Source of the DNA: Actimicrobium sp047621345
GTDB taxonomy: Bacteria > Pseudomonadota > Gammaproteobacteria > Burkholderiales > Burkholderiaceae_D
Direction: 5' to 3'
Assembly (NCBI GenBank): GCA_047621345.1
Contig: JBLHLW010000007.1
Span: forward strand, 20,683-84,682
DNA length: 64,000 nt
This document shows positions 34,517 through 43,474 of the stretch, in pieces; the first letter of the stretch is position 1; each line of letters opens with the position of its first letter. The translations under genes were made by a program, and so were the position numbers. Under the pieces are notes generated by a model. It had not been told where the DNA came from, made no database searches, and saw only the letters and a list, made by a program, of their open reading frames with translations.

Positions 34517-35308
34517 ATGTCCACGCTGACCAGTACGCCCACCTCATCCACCGCACACTGGCTCAACAAAGTCCCGCAAGTGACGCTCGCTTTCTGGATC
34601 ATCAAGATCCTGTCCACCACAGTCGGCGAAACCGGTGCCGATTATCTGGCGGTTGATGCAGGTCTCGGCCATGGTGTCACACGCGTAATGATGGCTGTCC
34701 TGCTGGCGATGGCGCTGTTCAACCAGTTGCGTACGCGACGTCACACGCCGTGGGCTTATTGGCTCACCGTGGTTCTGGTGAGCATAGTCGGCACTCAGAT
34801 TACCGACCTGCTCACCGATGGGTTGGGCGTCAGCCTGACGGTCAGTACGTGTGCATTTTCCGTGCTGCTTGCGGTAATTTTTGCGACCTGGTTCTGGGTC
34901 GAACGCAGCTTGTCCGTGCACGACATCCAGATCCGCCGCCGGGAATTATTTTATTGGTCAGCCATCCTCTGCACGTTTGCCTTGGGCACGGCTGCAGGTG
35001 ATTTGGCTACCGAAGCCGTTGGACTTGGTTTCGCTTGGGGCGCCGTGTCGTTCGGGACCGTCATCGCAATCACCTTTGCCGCATGGCGCCTCGGTGGCAA
35101 TGCCGTACTCACCTTCTGGATTGGCTACATCCTGACACGGCCGTTCGGTGCCGCACTCGGCGACATGCTGACGCAGGCCAGGACCGATGGCGGGCTAGGG
35201 ATGGGCACCATGTGGACCAGCGCCTTGTTCCTGAGCGTCATTGTGATGCTGGTCGCTCTCGCGCAGGTTGGCGCTGGCAGCAGCAGATGCGTGCGAGTTT
35301 CCGAATAA
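34517..35308 (+). CDS. COG4705-type membrane protein (first paralogue)
   Basis: A 263-aa protein with about eight hydrophobic helices and a repeated motif structure: KVPQVTLAFWIIKILSTTVGETGAD near the start and ELFYWSAILCTFALGTAAGD in the middle, indicating an internal duplication. Conserved acidic and Gly residues inside helices (TVGETGADY, GTQITDLLTDGLG, GTAAGDLATE) hint at a transporter. The molecular function of the family is unknown. It is followed after 47 bases by a paralogue with the same opening. Strong ribosome site ACGGAGAG. Confidence 0.8.
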   Translation: MSTLTSTPTSSTAHWLNKVPQVTLAFWIIKILSTTVGETGADYLAVDAGLGHGVTRVMMAVLLAMALFNQLRTRRHTPWAYWLTVVLVSIVGTQITDLLTDGLGVSLTVSTCAFSVLLAVIFATWFWVERSLSVHDIQIRRRELFYWSAILCTFALGTAAGDLATEAVGLGFAWGAVSFGTVIAITFAAWRLGGNAVLTFWIGYILTRPFGAALGDMLTQARTDGGLGMGTMWTSALFLSVIVMLVALAQVGAGSSRCVRVSE

Positions 35309-35355
35309 CACCGACCTCTTTCGAGCAACGCTTTGACCTGCGGACAGGAACCATC

Positions 35356-36114
35356 ATGAATGCGTCACTAGAAACATCCTTAGCCAAAGTGCCGGAAGTC
35401 ACGCTCGTCTTCTGGATAATCAAGATCGCCGCCACCACACTGGGCGAAACTGGCGGCGATGCCGTGTCGATGTCAATGAATCTTGGCTACCTCGTTGGGT
35501 CGATCATTTTCCTGGCAGTATTTCTGCTGGCAGTGTTTGCGCAAATCAAGGCCAAGACCTTTCAGCCCTTGCTGTACTGGACCACCATCATCGCCACCAC
35601 CACCGTCGGTACGACACTCGCGGATTTTGCTGACCGCTCCCTTGGCATTGGTTACGCTGGTGGCTCGGCCTTGTTGACGAGCTTGTTGTTTGGCTCCTTA
35701 CTTCTCTGGCACAGGACACTTGGCTCGGTGTCGGTCAGCACGGTCAGTTCGCCGAAAGCCGAGCTGTTCTATTGGGTGACCATCATGTTTTCCCAAACGC
35801 TGGGAACGGCACTGGGTGATTGGACCGCCAGTACCGCCGGATTGGGGTATGCCGGCGCTGCCATCGTGTTTGGCGCGTTGCTGGCGCTGGTCGTTGCGCT
35901 CTATTACTGGACCACGGTGTCGCGCACTCTGTTATTTTGGGCTGCGTTCATCCTGACGCGTCCTCTCGGTGCCGTAGTAGGGGATTTTCTGGACAAGCCG
36001 CTTAACGCTGGTGGTCTGGCACTGAGTCGTTATTCTGCATCGGCGGCTTTGTTCGCTTTTATCCTGATCAGCATTCTGCTTTTTAAGCAAAACGCTGCCA
36101 GAACGGCGCATTGA
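35356..36114 (+). CDS. COG4705-type membrane protein (second paralogue)
   Basis: A 252-aa paralogue of the preceding protein. It opens with LAKVPEVTLVFWIIKIAATT and GETGGD and repeats ELFYWVTIMFSQTLGTALGD in its second half. About eight transmembrane helices. Start ATG 35356 is chosen because the family begins with this K-V-P motif; a longer open frame upstream is out of frame with the first paralogue and is not real. Together the two may form a heteromeric membrane complex (inference). Confidence 0.82.
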   Translation: MNASLETSLAKVPEVTLVFWIIKIAATTLGETGGDAVSMSMNLGYLVGSIIFLAVFLLAVFAQIKAKTFQPLLYWTTIIATTTVGTTLADFADRSLGIGYAGGSALLTSLLFGSLLLWHRTLGSVSVSTVSSPKAELFYWVTIMFSQTLGTALGDWTASTAGLGYAGAAIVFGALLALVVALYYWTTVSRTLLFWAAFILTRPLGAVVGDFLDKPLNAGGLALSRYSASAALFAFILISILLFKQNAARTAH

Positions 36115-36139
36115 TTGAACGTTATTTGCGGGAGTCGAA

Positions 36140-36805
36140 ATGCGCGTATTGCTGGTCGAAGACGACATCATGATCGGGGAAGCCATTCAGGGAGCGCTGA
36201 AAGACGCTTCGTACGCGGCTGACTGGGTCAAGAATGGCCAAACTGCCCTCACGACACTGGCCTGCCAGCGCTACGATCTGGTGCTGCTCGATCTTGGTCT
36301 TCCCGGCAAGGATGGTCTGGAAGTGCTGACCAGCATTCGGGCCAGCGGCAATCCGGTTCCACTTCTCGTCATCACCGCCCGCGACGGCCTTGATGATCGC
36401 GTGCGTGGTCTGGATGGCGGTGCCGATGATTACCTGCTCAAACCCTTCGAGATCGCCGAACTGCTGGCCCGCATGCGTGCGGTGCTCAGACGCAAGGGAG
36501 GCAGCGCAGCACCGGTGCTCGGCAATGGTATCGTGTCGCTCGATCCGGCAACCCGGGGCGCCACCGTCAATGACGGTGAGTCGGTGCAACTGTCCAACCG
36601 GGAGTTCGGCTTGCTGCAAGCCTTGCTGACACGCCCCGGCGCAATCCTCTCCCGGCGTGATCTGGAAGATCGGCTTTACGGCTGGGGCGAAGAGGTCGAA
36701 AGCAACGCCGTCGAATTCCTGATCCACGCGTTGCGGCGCAAACTAGGTAGTGACGTCATTAAAAATGTCAGGGGAGTCGGATGGATGGTTTCAAAAAACG
36801 TCTGA
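36140..36805 (+). CDS. OmpR-family response regulator (QseB/PmrA-like)
   Basis: A 221-aa two-component regulator: receiver domain with acidic pocket EDD (7-9), phosphoacceptor D51 in LLDLGLPGKDG and Lys in LLKPFEIAELLARM, then a winged-helix DNA-binding domain with LSNREFGLLQALLTRPGAIL, SNAVEFLIHALRRKLG and IKNVRGVGWMV. Its stop lies 25 bases inside the sensor-kinase gene, so both are co-translated. It may control the envelope cluster directly upstream. Confidence 0.94.
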   Translation: MRVLLVEDDIMIGEAIQGALKDASYAADWVKNGQTALTTLACQRYDLVLLDLGLPGKDGLEVLTSIRASGNPVPLLVITARDGLDDRVRGLDGGADDYLLKPFEIAELLARMRAVLRRKGGSAAPVLGNGIVSLDPATRGATVNDGESVQLSNREFGLLQALLTRPGAILSRRDLEDRLYGWGEEVESNAVEFLIHALRRKLGSDVIKNVRGVGWMVSKNV

Positions 36806-38157
36806 ACGAATCGGTTCAGTTCAAGCTGTCTTTTTCGTTGTCGCTGGTGATCCTGGTCATTGCGATACTGGCGGGATCATTTTCCTTCGTGTCGGCATTT
36901 GACGAAGCGCACGAGTTGCAGGATGACATGCTGCGCCAGGTCGCGGCACTCTTCGATCGGCAACATCTCCCGCTGGCCCATCTCGGGGATGATGGCCGTG
37001 CCAAGGACAGCGATGAGGAGTCCCGTGTCGTTGTTCAATATCTTGACGATGGCAGCAAGGCTGCCGCTACAGGAGACATTGGTGCACCGTTACCCTTGCC
37101 GACAACGCTCTCCGACGGCTTGCATACGCTTGACATCAGCGGTGAGTCGTTCCGTGTGCTGGTCAAAACGACGTCTAATAACGAACGGATCGCTGTCGCG
37201 CAGGAAACGGGTGTTCGCAACGAGATTGCACGCGCCAGTGCCTTGCGTACCCTGATGCCGCTGCTGATTCTGGTGCCCATCCTGCTGCTGATTGTGGCTG
37301 ACCTGGTGCGCAAGCTGTTTCTGCCGATCGCTGCGTTGTCGGCAGAAATTGACCGGCGCACCGAGCAGGAATTGCATCCCGTCGAAGACAGTCACCTTCC
37401 CGCAGAAGTGCGTCCGTTCGTGGTGGCGATCAACCGCCTGCTCGTACGCGTCGAGCAATCGATGGAAGCACAGCGTCGGTTTGTCGCGGATGCCGCCCAT
37501 GAGCTACGCTCTCCGTTGACCGCGTTGTCACTGCAGGCAGAACGACTGGCCAGAGCGGAGATGTCCGAGCAGGCACATGAACGCCTGGTTATGCTGCGTC
37601 TAGGCATAGAGCGCGGCCGCAACCTGCTGGATCAACTCCTTACCTTGGCCAAGGCACAGACTGTTTCCACTGCACCCGAAGCGCCGGTGTCGGTGCAACA
37701 CGTCTACCGCCGTGTGCTGGAAGATATCCTTCCATTGGCAGAAGCCAAGCACATCGATATCGGTGTCGACGGCGAGCAAGACGCCGCAGTTTGGGTCAGC
37801 GAGTCAGATCTGATTGCCGTGATCAAAAATTTAGTCGATAACGCCATTCGCTACACGCAAGATGGCGGGACAGTCGATCTTTCAGTCACCATTAAAGACG
37901 GCCATGCCATCTTGCGAATTCAGGATTCGGGGCCAGGCATTCAAGTCGCCGAGCGACAGCGGGTATTTGACCCGTTCTATCGCACACTGGGGAGTGATCA
38001 AGTCGGATCAGGTTTGGGTCTTGCTATCGTCAAGGCAATTACTGACCGGATTGGCGCGAAGATTCAGTTAGCGTTCGCAGACGAAGTAAGGCTTTCAGGC
38101 TTGCGTGTCTGCGTGGTCGTTTCGCTGGCTAACCCGGCTCATTGCGCTCCTGAATGA
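36781..38157 (+). CDS. Sensor histidine kinase (QseC/PmrB-like)
   Basis: A 458-aa inner-membrane kinase: TM1 (about 20-43), a periplasmic sensor of about 120 residues, TM2 (about 158-178), then HisKA with the phosphoacceptor H240 in DAAHELRSPLTAL, the N box IKNLVDNAIRYT, G1 DSGPGI and G2 GLGLAIV. The periplasmic part resembles 2CSK_N-type sensors (EAHELQDDMLRQVA). Partner of the preceding regulator. The signal is unknown; cationic peptides, metals or quorum compounds are family possibilities. Confidence 0.93.
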   Translation: MDGFKKRLNESVQFKLSFSLSLVILVIAILAGSFSFVSAFDEAHELQDDMLRQVAALFDRQHLPLAHLGDDGRAKDSDEESRVVVQYLDDGSKAAATGDIGAPLPLPTTLSDGLHTLDISGESFRVLVKTTSNNERIAVAQETGVRNEIARASALRTLMPLLILVPILLLIVADLVRKLFLPIAALSAEIDRRTEQELHPVEDSHLPAEVRPFVVAINRLLVRVEQSMEAQRRFVADAAHELRSPLTALSLQAERLARAEMSEQAHERLVMLRLGIERGRNLLDQLLTLAKAQTVSTAPEAPVSVQHVYRRVLEDILPLAEAKHIDIGVDGEQDAAVWVSESDLIAVIKNLVDNAIRYTQDGGTVDLSVTIKDGHAILRIQDSGPGIQVAERQRVFDPFYRTLGSDQVGSGLGLAIVKAITDRIGAKIQLAFADEVRLSGLRVCVVVSLANPAHCAPE

Positions 38158-38267
38158 ACAAGAAGTTTTCCGCTATTACCGCAAGACACCCAATGAATTT
38201 GATCTGGTCGTGATCAGAGAAACGTGAACAACGAAAAATGAATGCGCCGATAAAGAAAGGGAAACCT

Positions 38268-38702
38268 ATGACGACAACAACTGGCTGGTTTTACTGGGCA
38301 ATTCTGTCTGCGATCTTTGCAGCACTGACCGCCATTTTTGCCAAGATCGGGATTCAGGGCGTCGATTCCGATCTCGCCACCTTGATCCGGACGGCAATCA
38401 TCATTGTGGTCCTGTCGGTATTCGTCGCGGCCACGGGCAAGTGGTCCGATCCCTTCGCACTATCCCCGAGAACGTGGTTGTTTCTAACGTTATCCGGATT
38501 GGCGACCGGCGCATCATGGGTCTGTTATTTCAGGGCGCTCAAGCTTGGAGAGGCCTCGAAAGTTGCACCAGTCGATAAGCTCAGTCTCGTCCTGGTTGCG
38601 GTATTTGCCTTCGCGTTTCTTGGCGAGCGACCATTGCTACGAGAGTGGTCAGGTATCACCATGGTCGCTGGGGGTGTGCTCTTGCTGGCTTTTAAGCGCT
38701 GA
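38268..38702 (+). CDS. EamA-family small membrane transporter
   Basis: A 144-aa protein with five hydrophobic helices, half the size of two-repeat DMT transporters, ending REWSGITMVAGGVLLLAFKR. It has the typical APVDKLSLVLVAVFAFAFLG and GLATGASWVCYFRALKLGEA segments of single EamA units, which function as dimers. ATG 38268 has AAAGGGAAA upstream; an ATG at 38238 has none. Substrate unknown. A decayed IS3 copy starts 12 bases after the stop, and an inverted relic of the same gene is at 33121-33275. Confidence 0.88.
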   Translation: MTTTTGWFYWAILSAIFAALTAIFAKIGIQGVDSDLATLIRTAIIIVVLSVFVAATGKWSDPFALSPRTWLFLTLSGLATGASWVCYFRALKLGEASKVAPVDKLSLVLVAVFAFAFLGERPLLREWSGITMVAGGVLLLAFKR

Positions 38703-38713
38703 AGCGTCAGATG

Positions 38714-39185
38714 GGTAGTGGTCTAATTTGTGCAGACACTTCGGTAGGTGGGGAACTCCACCACCGGAGGAAAAATCAATGACAAAGCAACGCCGACAAT
38801 TCGACATCAGCCTGAAGCTGGAAGTCGTTCGACTGATCAAGGAACAAGGACTGACAACCACTCAGGTCAGTCAGAGCGTGGATATTGGCGAGACCGCGAT
38901 TCGTCGCTGGATCAAGCAATACGACGCCGAGCAAAGCAGCCAGCGCGGCATCGGGAATCCGTTGACGGCAGACCAGCAGCGCATCCGCCAACTGGAGCAC
39001 GAAAACCGTCAATTTCGAGGCGACGTCGATATTTAAAAAAAGGCGTCGGCCTTCTTTGCCCGAGAACTGAAATGCGCTACGCGCTGATTACACAACGGCA
39101 AAAGTAGGCCATCCCCGTTCAGTAAAGTTGCCTAGTTTTGTCGGTTCGCCGTGCCGGTTATTAAAGCGCGTAGCCTCGCCTACGC
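38714..39185 (+). pseudogene. Decayed, truncated copy of the IS3-family element
   Basis: Left repeat GTAGTGGTCTAATTTGTGCAG, then orfA (ATG 38779) nearly identical to the intact copy at 16423 until a TAA after GDVDI: the stretch GATATTTTAAAAAAGG has become GATATTTAAAAAAAGG. orfB follows for only about 110 bases with several stops (AAGTAG, CAGTAA) before homology ends near 39185. Dead element placed between EamA and the IclR regulator. Confidence 0.9.
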
Positions 39186-39206
39186 CATAGCTTCGACAAA
39201 TACCCT

Positions 39207-40022
39207 TCAGCTGCGCAACGCCACCATCTCCGAGATGCGCCGTGCGGCTTCCTGCAATGGCTCCAGAAAAACCTTGACCATCTGCTTGGCGGATTGTCTT
39301 TGCGCGCTGCCGCTGATATTGATGGCGGCGATGATTGTTCCCTGTCGATTGCGTATTGGTGCCGATAGTGAAATTAATCCCCCCTCGAGTTCCTGGTCGA
39401 CCACGGCCCAGCCTTGCTTGCGCACCAAGGCGATAGCCTTGCGCAAGTCGGCGCGATCGGTGAGTGTGCGCGGCGTATGCGCTTGCAGCTCAGACGCAAC
39501 CAGTAGTGCATCCAATTCGCTTTCATTCAGGCCGGAAAGAAGTACGCGTCCCATCGAGGTGCAATAAGCGGGCAGGCGGCTGCCGACGGACAGGTTGACC
39601 GCCATGATTTTGCGCGTCGGTACCCGCAACACATAGACGATCTCGGTGCGGTCGAGTACTGCGGCGGAACTGCTTTCATGAATCTGCGCGACCAGGTCTT
39701 CCATTACCGGTTCGGCCACATTCCAGATCGGAAGCGACGTCAGATAGGAAAAACCGAGGCCAAGAATTTTGGGCGTCAGGCGAAACAGCCGTCCTTCAGC
39801 TTCGACATAGCCCAATGATTGCAAGGTGAGCAGGATGCGGCGTGCGCCGGCGCGCGACAGTTCCGTAACGGCCGCCACTTCACTGAGCGTTTGTGCCGGA
39901 CGAGCCGCGCCGAAAGAGCGGATGACGGCCAGTCCGCGAGCAAAAGAATGCACGTACGAGTCGCTGGCCCGCTCTGTTGGCAGGTCTTTGGGTTGATCTT
40001 CATCGGCAGAAGTGATGCGCAT
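39207..40022 (-). CDS. IclR-family regulator of the beta-ketoadipate genes (PcaR/PcaU-like)
   Basis: A regulator of about 271 aa: winged helix (FARGLAVIRSFGAARPAQTL, SRAGARRILLTLQSLGYVEA) and IclR effector domain (SAAVLDRTEIVYVLRVPTRK, NLSVGSRLPAYCTSMGRVLL, AINISGSAQRQSAKQMV). It is transcribed away from pcaI. IclR proteins of this subgroup (PcaR, PcaU, PobR) respond to beta-ketoadipate pathway intermediates such as protocatechuate or beta-ketoadipate, which fits the neighbours. The frame extends to ATG 40091, but MRITSADEDQ at 40022 is the better start by family length. Confidence 0.88.
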   Translation of the reverse strand: MRITSADEDQPKDLPTERASDSYVHSFARGLAVIRSFGAARPAQTLSEVAAVTELSRAGARRILLTLQSLGYVEAEGRLFRLTPKILGLGFSYLTSLPIWNVAEPVMEDLVAQIHESSSAAVLDRTEIVYVLRVPTRKIMAVNLSVGSRLPAYCTSMGRVLLSGLNESELDALLVASELQAHTPRTLTDRADLRKAIALVRKQGWAVVDQELEGGLISLSAPIRNRQGTIIAAINISGSAQRQSAKQMVKVFLEPLQEAARRISEMVALRS

Positions 40023-40282
40023 GAGCGGCTCGTGTTGAATGGTCAAAAAATATGCGAAAAACCTGCCGAAAAAATCATGGCGCGCTGACATGGATTGCGC
40101 GCTGGTTGGGGCGGATTATACCAACTCATCCATCGTTTCCTGATCGCCATACACCGGCTGTCAAGGGTGTGCTGCTGTGTCCTGCATGCTCAAATTTTCT
40201 GCACGGGGCATGAAATTATGCTGCGCTGCTGCATAAATATCGCATTGACTTTGCATTTTTTCACGCCTAGTATCACCTCAAA

Positions 40283-40320
40283 TTGTTCGCGAATAGAACT
40301 AATGTTCGCAGAACGAACAA
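40283..40320 (+). promoter_or_regulatory. IclR-type operator between the regulator and pcaI
   Basis: Outer arms TTGTTCG (40283-40289) and CGAACAA (40314-40320) enclose GTTC-N7-GAAC (40285-40299) and GTTC-N3-GAAC (40304-40314). Repeated GTTC/GAAC half-sites fit PcaU/PcaR-like binding in the divergent region. The rest of 40023-40282 shows nothing further. Confidence 0.55.
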
Positions 40321-40390
40321 GTTTAAACAAGCCAAAAGCAAAAAACAACACGTTTTCTGCCGTGGATCACCCCTTCCAGGGAACGCATCG

Positions 40391-41080
40391 ATGATTGATA
40401 AAGAAATAGCTTCGTTAGCCGCAGCGGTCGCCGACATCCACCAGGGCGCCACCATCATGATCGGTGGCTTCGGTAATGCGGGCATGCCGTCGGCACTGAT
40501 CGATGCGCTCATTGATCAGGGGGCAAGCGACCTGACCATCATCAACAACAACGCCGGCAATGGCGAGACCGGCTTGGCCGCATTGCTGAAAACCGGGCGC
40601 GTGCGCAAGATCATTTGCTCATTTCCGCGTCAGGTCGACTCGCACATATTTGATGCGCTTTATCGTGCCGGCAAGATCGAGCTGGAGCTGGTCCCGCAAG
40701 GCAATCTGGCTGAACGCATCCGTGCCGCCGGTACCGGGATAGGGGGATTCTTCACGCCGACCGGCTACGGCACGCAGCTCGCGGAAGGCAAGGAAACGCG
40801 GGAAATCGATGGTCGCCACTATGTATTCGAGCTGCCACTGCATGCCGATTTTGCCTTGATCAAGGCGCTCGCTGCCGACCGCTGGGGCAATCTGGTGTAT
40901 CGCAAAACTGCGCGCAATTTCGGTCCGATCATGGCGGCAGCAGCAAAAACGTCCATCGTGCAAGTCGACAAGATCGTGCCGCTAGGCCAACTCGATCCGG
41001 AAGTAATTATCACCCCCGGCATTTTCGTTCAGCGCATCGTCGTCGCCAGCAGCGCCGGCGCAATCAAGGAGCCAGCGTAA
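40391..41080 (+). CDS. pcaI: 3-oxoadipate CoA-transferase subunit A
   Basis: A 229-aa alpha subunit of the class-I CoA-transferase that moves CoA from succinyl-CoA to 3-oxoadipate. The glycine-rich GATIMIGGFGNAGMPSALID and NNAGNGETGLAALL segments and FTPTGYGTQLAEGKE are family-typical. ATG 40391 has AGGGAA upstream; the open frame further 5' runs through the operator and is not coding. The stop overlaps the pcaJ start (TAATG). With pcaJ it forms a heterotetramer in the cytoplasm. Confidence 0.93.
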   Translation: MIDKEIASLAAAVADIHQGATIMIGGFGNAGMPSALIDALIDQGASDLTIINNNAGNGETGLAALLKTGRVRKIICSFPRQVDSHIFDALYRAGKIELELVPQGNLAERIRAAGTGIGGFFTPTGYGTQLAEGKETREIDGRHYVFELPLHADFALIKALAADRWGNLVYRKTARNFGPIMAAAAKTSIVQVDKIVPLGQLDPEVIITPGIFVQRIVVASSAGAIKEPA

Positions 41081-41778
41081 TGCCGGATATTGAGAAAATT
41101 GGGGCGCAGATAACAAAGCGCTTGAGCCGAATTGAAATGGCGCAACGCGTCGCGCATGACTTGCCGGATGGCGCCTACGTCAATCTGGGCATTGGCGTGC
41201 CGACCATGGTGGCCAACCATATTGGCAGCGAGCGCGAAATTATTTTGCATAGCGAGAACGGCGTGATCGGCATGGGCCCGGCGCCGGCCGAGACGGATCA
41301 AGATGAAGATCTGATCAATGCCGGCAAACAGTTCGTCACGCTTTTGCCGGGCGGCGCCTATTTTCACCATGCGGATTCGTTTGCGATGATGCGCGGCGGC
41401 CACCTCGATTATTGCGTGCTGGGTGCGTTCCAGGTGTCGGTGCAGGGCGATTTGTCCAACTGGCATACCGGTGCAGCGGATGCCATTCCGGCAGTAGGCG
41501 GCGCAATGGATCTGGCGATAGGCGCGAAACAGGTCTACGTGATGATGGAGCACTTGACCAAGCAGGGGGAGAGCAAGATCGTGCAGACTTGCAGCTATCC
41601 CGTAACTGCCAAGAGGTGCGTGAACCGCATCTATACCGACCTGGCGATGATCGACGTTACCGACGCAGGGCTGGTGGTGCGCGAAATATATTCCGACATC
41701 GATTTTGATGCCCTAGAAAAATTGACCGGCGTGACGTTGATTAATGGCTGCAACGAACAAGAAATACAGAATGCATGA
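41080..41778 (+). CDS. pcaJ: 3-oxoadipate CoA-transferase subunit B
   Basis: A 232-aa beta subunit. It carries the catalytic glutamate in HSENGVIGMGP, GVPTMVANHI, and the late GGAMDLAIGAKQVYVMMEH and CNRIYTDL-type (CVNRIYTDLAMIDV) segments. Coupled to pcaI by one base and overlapping the truncated pcaF by 8 bases, giving the original order pcaI-pcaJ-pcaF. Confidence 0.94.
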   Translation: MPDIEKIGAQITKRLSRIEMAQRVAHDLPDGAYVNLGIGVPTMVANHIGSEREIILHSENGVIGMGPAPAETDQDEDLINAGKQFVTLLPGGAYFHHADSFAMMRGGHLDYCVLGAFQVSVQGDLSNWHTGAADAIPAVGGAMDLAIGAKQVYVMMEHLTKQGESKIVQTCSYPVTAKRCVNRIYTDLAMIDVTDAGLVVREIYSDIDFDALEKLTGVTLINGCNEQEIQNA

Positions 41779-41925
41779 CGTATTCATCTGCGACGCAATT
41801 CGTACGCCGATCGGTCGCTACGGTGGCGCATTGGCCGCTGTGCGTACCGATGATTTGGGCGCGCTGCCGATCCGCGCACTGATGGCTCGCAACAAGGCAT
41901 CGCACTCGCCATGAAAAGGGTTTGA
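41771..41925 (+). pseudogene. pcaF: 3-oxoadipyl-CoA thiolase reduced to its two ends
   Basis: Codons 1-40 are a perfect thiolase N-terminus (MHDVFICDAIRTPIGRYGGA). Within the next few bases the sequence becomes the thiolase C-terminus QGIALAMKRV-stop (41893-41925), but in another frame. About 1.05 kb with all catalytic Cys and His residues is missing. The frame from the start ends at 41914. The last beta-ketoadipate step must be supplied from elsewhere. Confidence 0.88.
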
Positions 41926-42035
41926 ACACGCAGCATAGTAGGCAATACCGCAGCCCCCGCATTGCATCGAGATAGTCCGCTTTGCAGTCGATTATTAACC
42001 AGCATTAAAAATTTATAAAAAATTTCGGAGACAAG

Positions 42036-43280
42036 ATGAATACCAAAATCAGATACAAATACCGTCGTTCGCTCGCTGTCGTGATGGCCTCGTTGCTACT
42101 GACGGGCACCCATGCCGGCGCCCAGGAAAAGCTTGGCATTTCCGATGACGTGGTTAAGGTAGGGCTGTTGCTGGATCTGTCAGGCGTCTACGCCGATATC
42201 GCAGGAAAGGGCACAGCGACTGCGGTGCAGATGGCGATCGATGATTTCGGCGGAAAGGTGTTGGGCAAGAAAATCGAATTAGTATTTGCCGACCATAACA
42301 ACAAGGCCGATATCGCCGCCTCCAAAGCGCGCGAATGGTTTGATACCGCCAGAGTCGATGCACTGCTTGATGTCGCCGGTTCGGCTACTGCGCTGTCGGT
42401 GCTGGAAGTGGCCAAACAGAAAAACAAGATCGTCATTTTTAACGGTCCGGGCACGCAACGCATTACCAACGACTTGTGCACGCCGATTTCGGTGCATTAC
42501 GTCTACGACACCTATTCACTGGCCAATGTGACAGCCAAGGCCATGGTGAAAAATGGTGGCGATACCTGGTACTTCCTGTCTGCTGACTGGGCCTTCGGTG
42601 CGGCGTTGCAACAGAATGCCTCCGAAGTGGTCAAGGAGGCCGGCGGCAAGGTCCTCGGTGCTTCCAAGCATCCCAGCAATGCACCGGATTTCTCTTCCTA
42701 CCTGTTGCAAGCCCAAGCCAGCGGCGCAAAAGTGATCGGCTTGGCAAATTCCGGCGCCGACACGGTCAACGCGATCAAGGGTGCGCAAGAATTCGGCTTG
42801 ATGCGCTCGGGTAAACAGAAGCTGGCCGGCCTGCTGATGTTCATCAATGACATCCACGCGCTCGGTTTGCAAAACGCCCAGGGCCTGTTGTTGTCGGAAG
42901 CCTTCTATTGGGATATGAACAAAGAGACTCGCGCCTGGTCGCGTCGCTATTTTGAAAAAACCAAAGGCATGCCAAACATGATCCAAGCCGGCGCCTACTC
43001 GTCGACGATGCATTATCTTCAGGCGATCCAGGCAAGCGGCACCGATGACACCGCGACGGTGATGGCGAAAATGAAGGCCACGCCGATCAACGACTTCTTT
43101 GCAAAGAATGGCAGGATCCGCGACGACGGCCGCATGGTGCATGACATGTACTTGTTCGAAGTCAAAAAGCCATCCGAGTCGAAAACGCCTTGGGATTACT
43201 ACAATCTGGTGGGCACGGTGCCTGCCGACGAGGCGTTCATGCCGTTGCCGAAATCGGATTGCTCACTGGTCAAGAAATAG
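42036..43280 (+). CDS. ABC-transporter periplasmic substrate-binding protein (Leu/Ile/Val-type)
   Basis: A 414-aa protein with signal peptide (about 1-29, ending THAGAQ) and a type-1 periplasmic binding fold: VVKVGLLLDLSGVYADIAGK, AVQMAIDDFGGKVLGKKIEL, YFLSADWAFGAALQQNASEV and DFSSYLLQAQASGAKVIGLA. Members near aromatic-degradation genes bind aromatic or dicarboxylic acids rather than amino acids; that is inferred from context. No permease or ATPase gene is adjacent. CGGAG precedes the ATG. Confidence 0.9.
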   Translation: MNTKIRYKYRRSLAVVMASLLLTGTHAGAQEKLGISDDVVKVGLLLDLSGVYADIAGKGTATAVQMAIDDFGGKVLGKKIELVFADHNNKADIAASKAREWFDTARVDALLDVAGSATALSVLEVAKQKNKIVIFNGPGTQRITNDLCTPISVHYVYDTYSLANVTAKAMVKNGGDTWYFLSADWAFGAALQQNASEVVKEAGGKVLGASKHPSNAPDFSSYLLQAQASGAKVIGLANSGADTVNAIKGAQEFGLMRSGKQKLAGLLMFINDIHALGLQNAQGLLLSEAFYWDMNKETRAWSRRYFEKTKGMPNMIQAGAYSSTMHYLQAIQASGTDDTATVMAKMKATPINDFFAKNGRIRDDGRMVHDMYLFEVKKPSESKTPWDYYNLVGTVPADEAFMPLPKSDCSLVKK

Positions 43281-43474
43281 GCTGACCGGCATAGTGTGAG
43301 CCGTACTGCGTACTGCCTGATGTGATGCTATCCATCGGACACAGGTGGTACGCGGTGCACCACCCTAGGTGGAACGTCGGGCGCAGTCCTACGCGAGCGA
43401 CAAATGACACTTAAAAAGACGTCGTCACATCCACGACATCCGATCCCTGTGATTACGCTAAAGAGGCCCGAGTC

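Noticed and set aside
35035..35355. Upstream extension of the second COG4705 frame
   Set aside because: Lies in another frame inside the first paralogue, and the family start (KVPEVTLVFW) is directly after ATG 35356.
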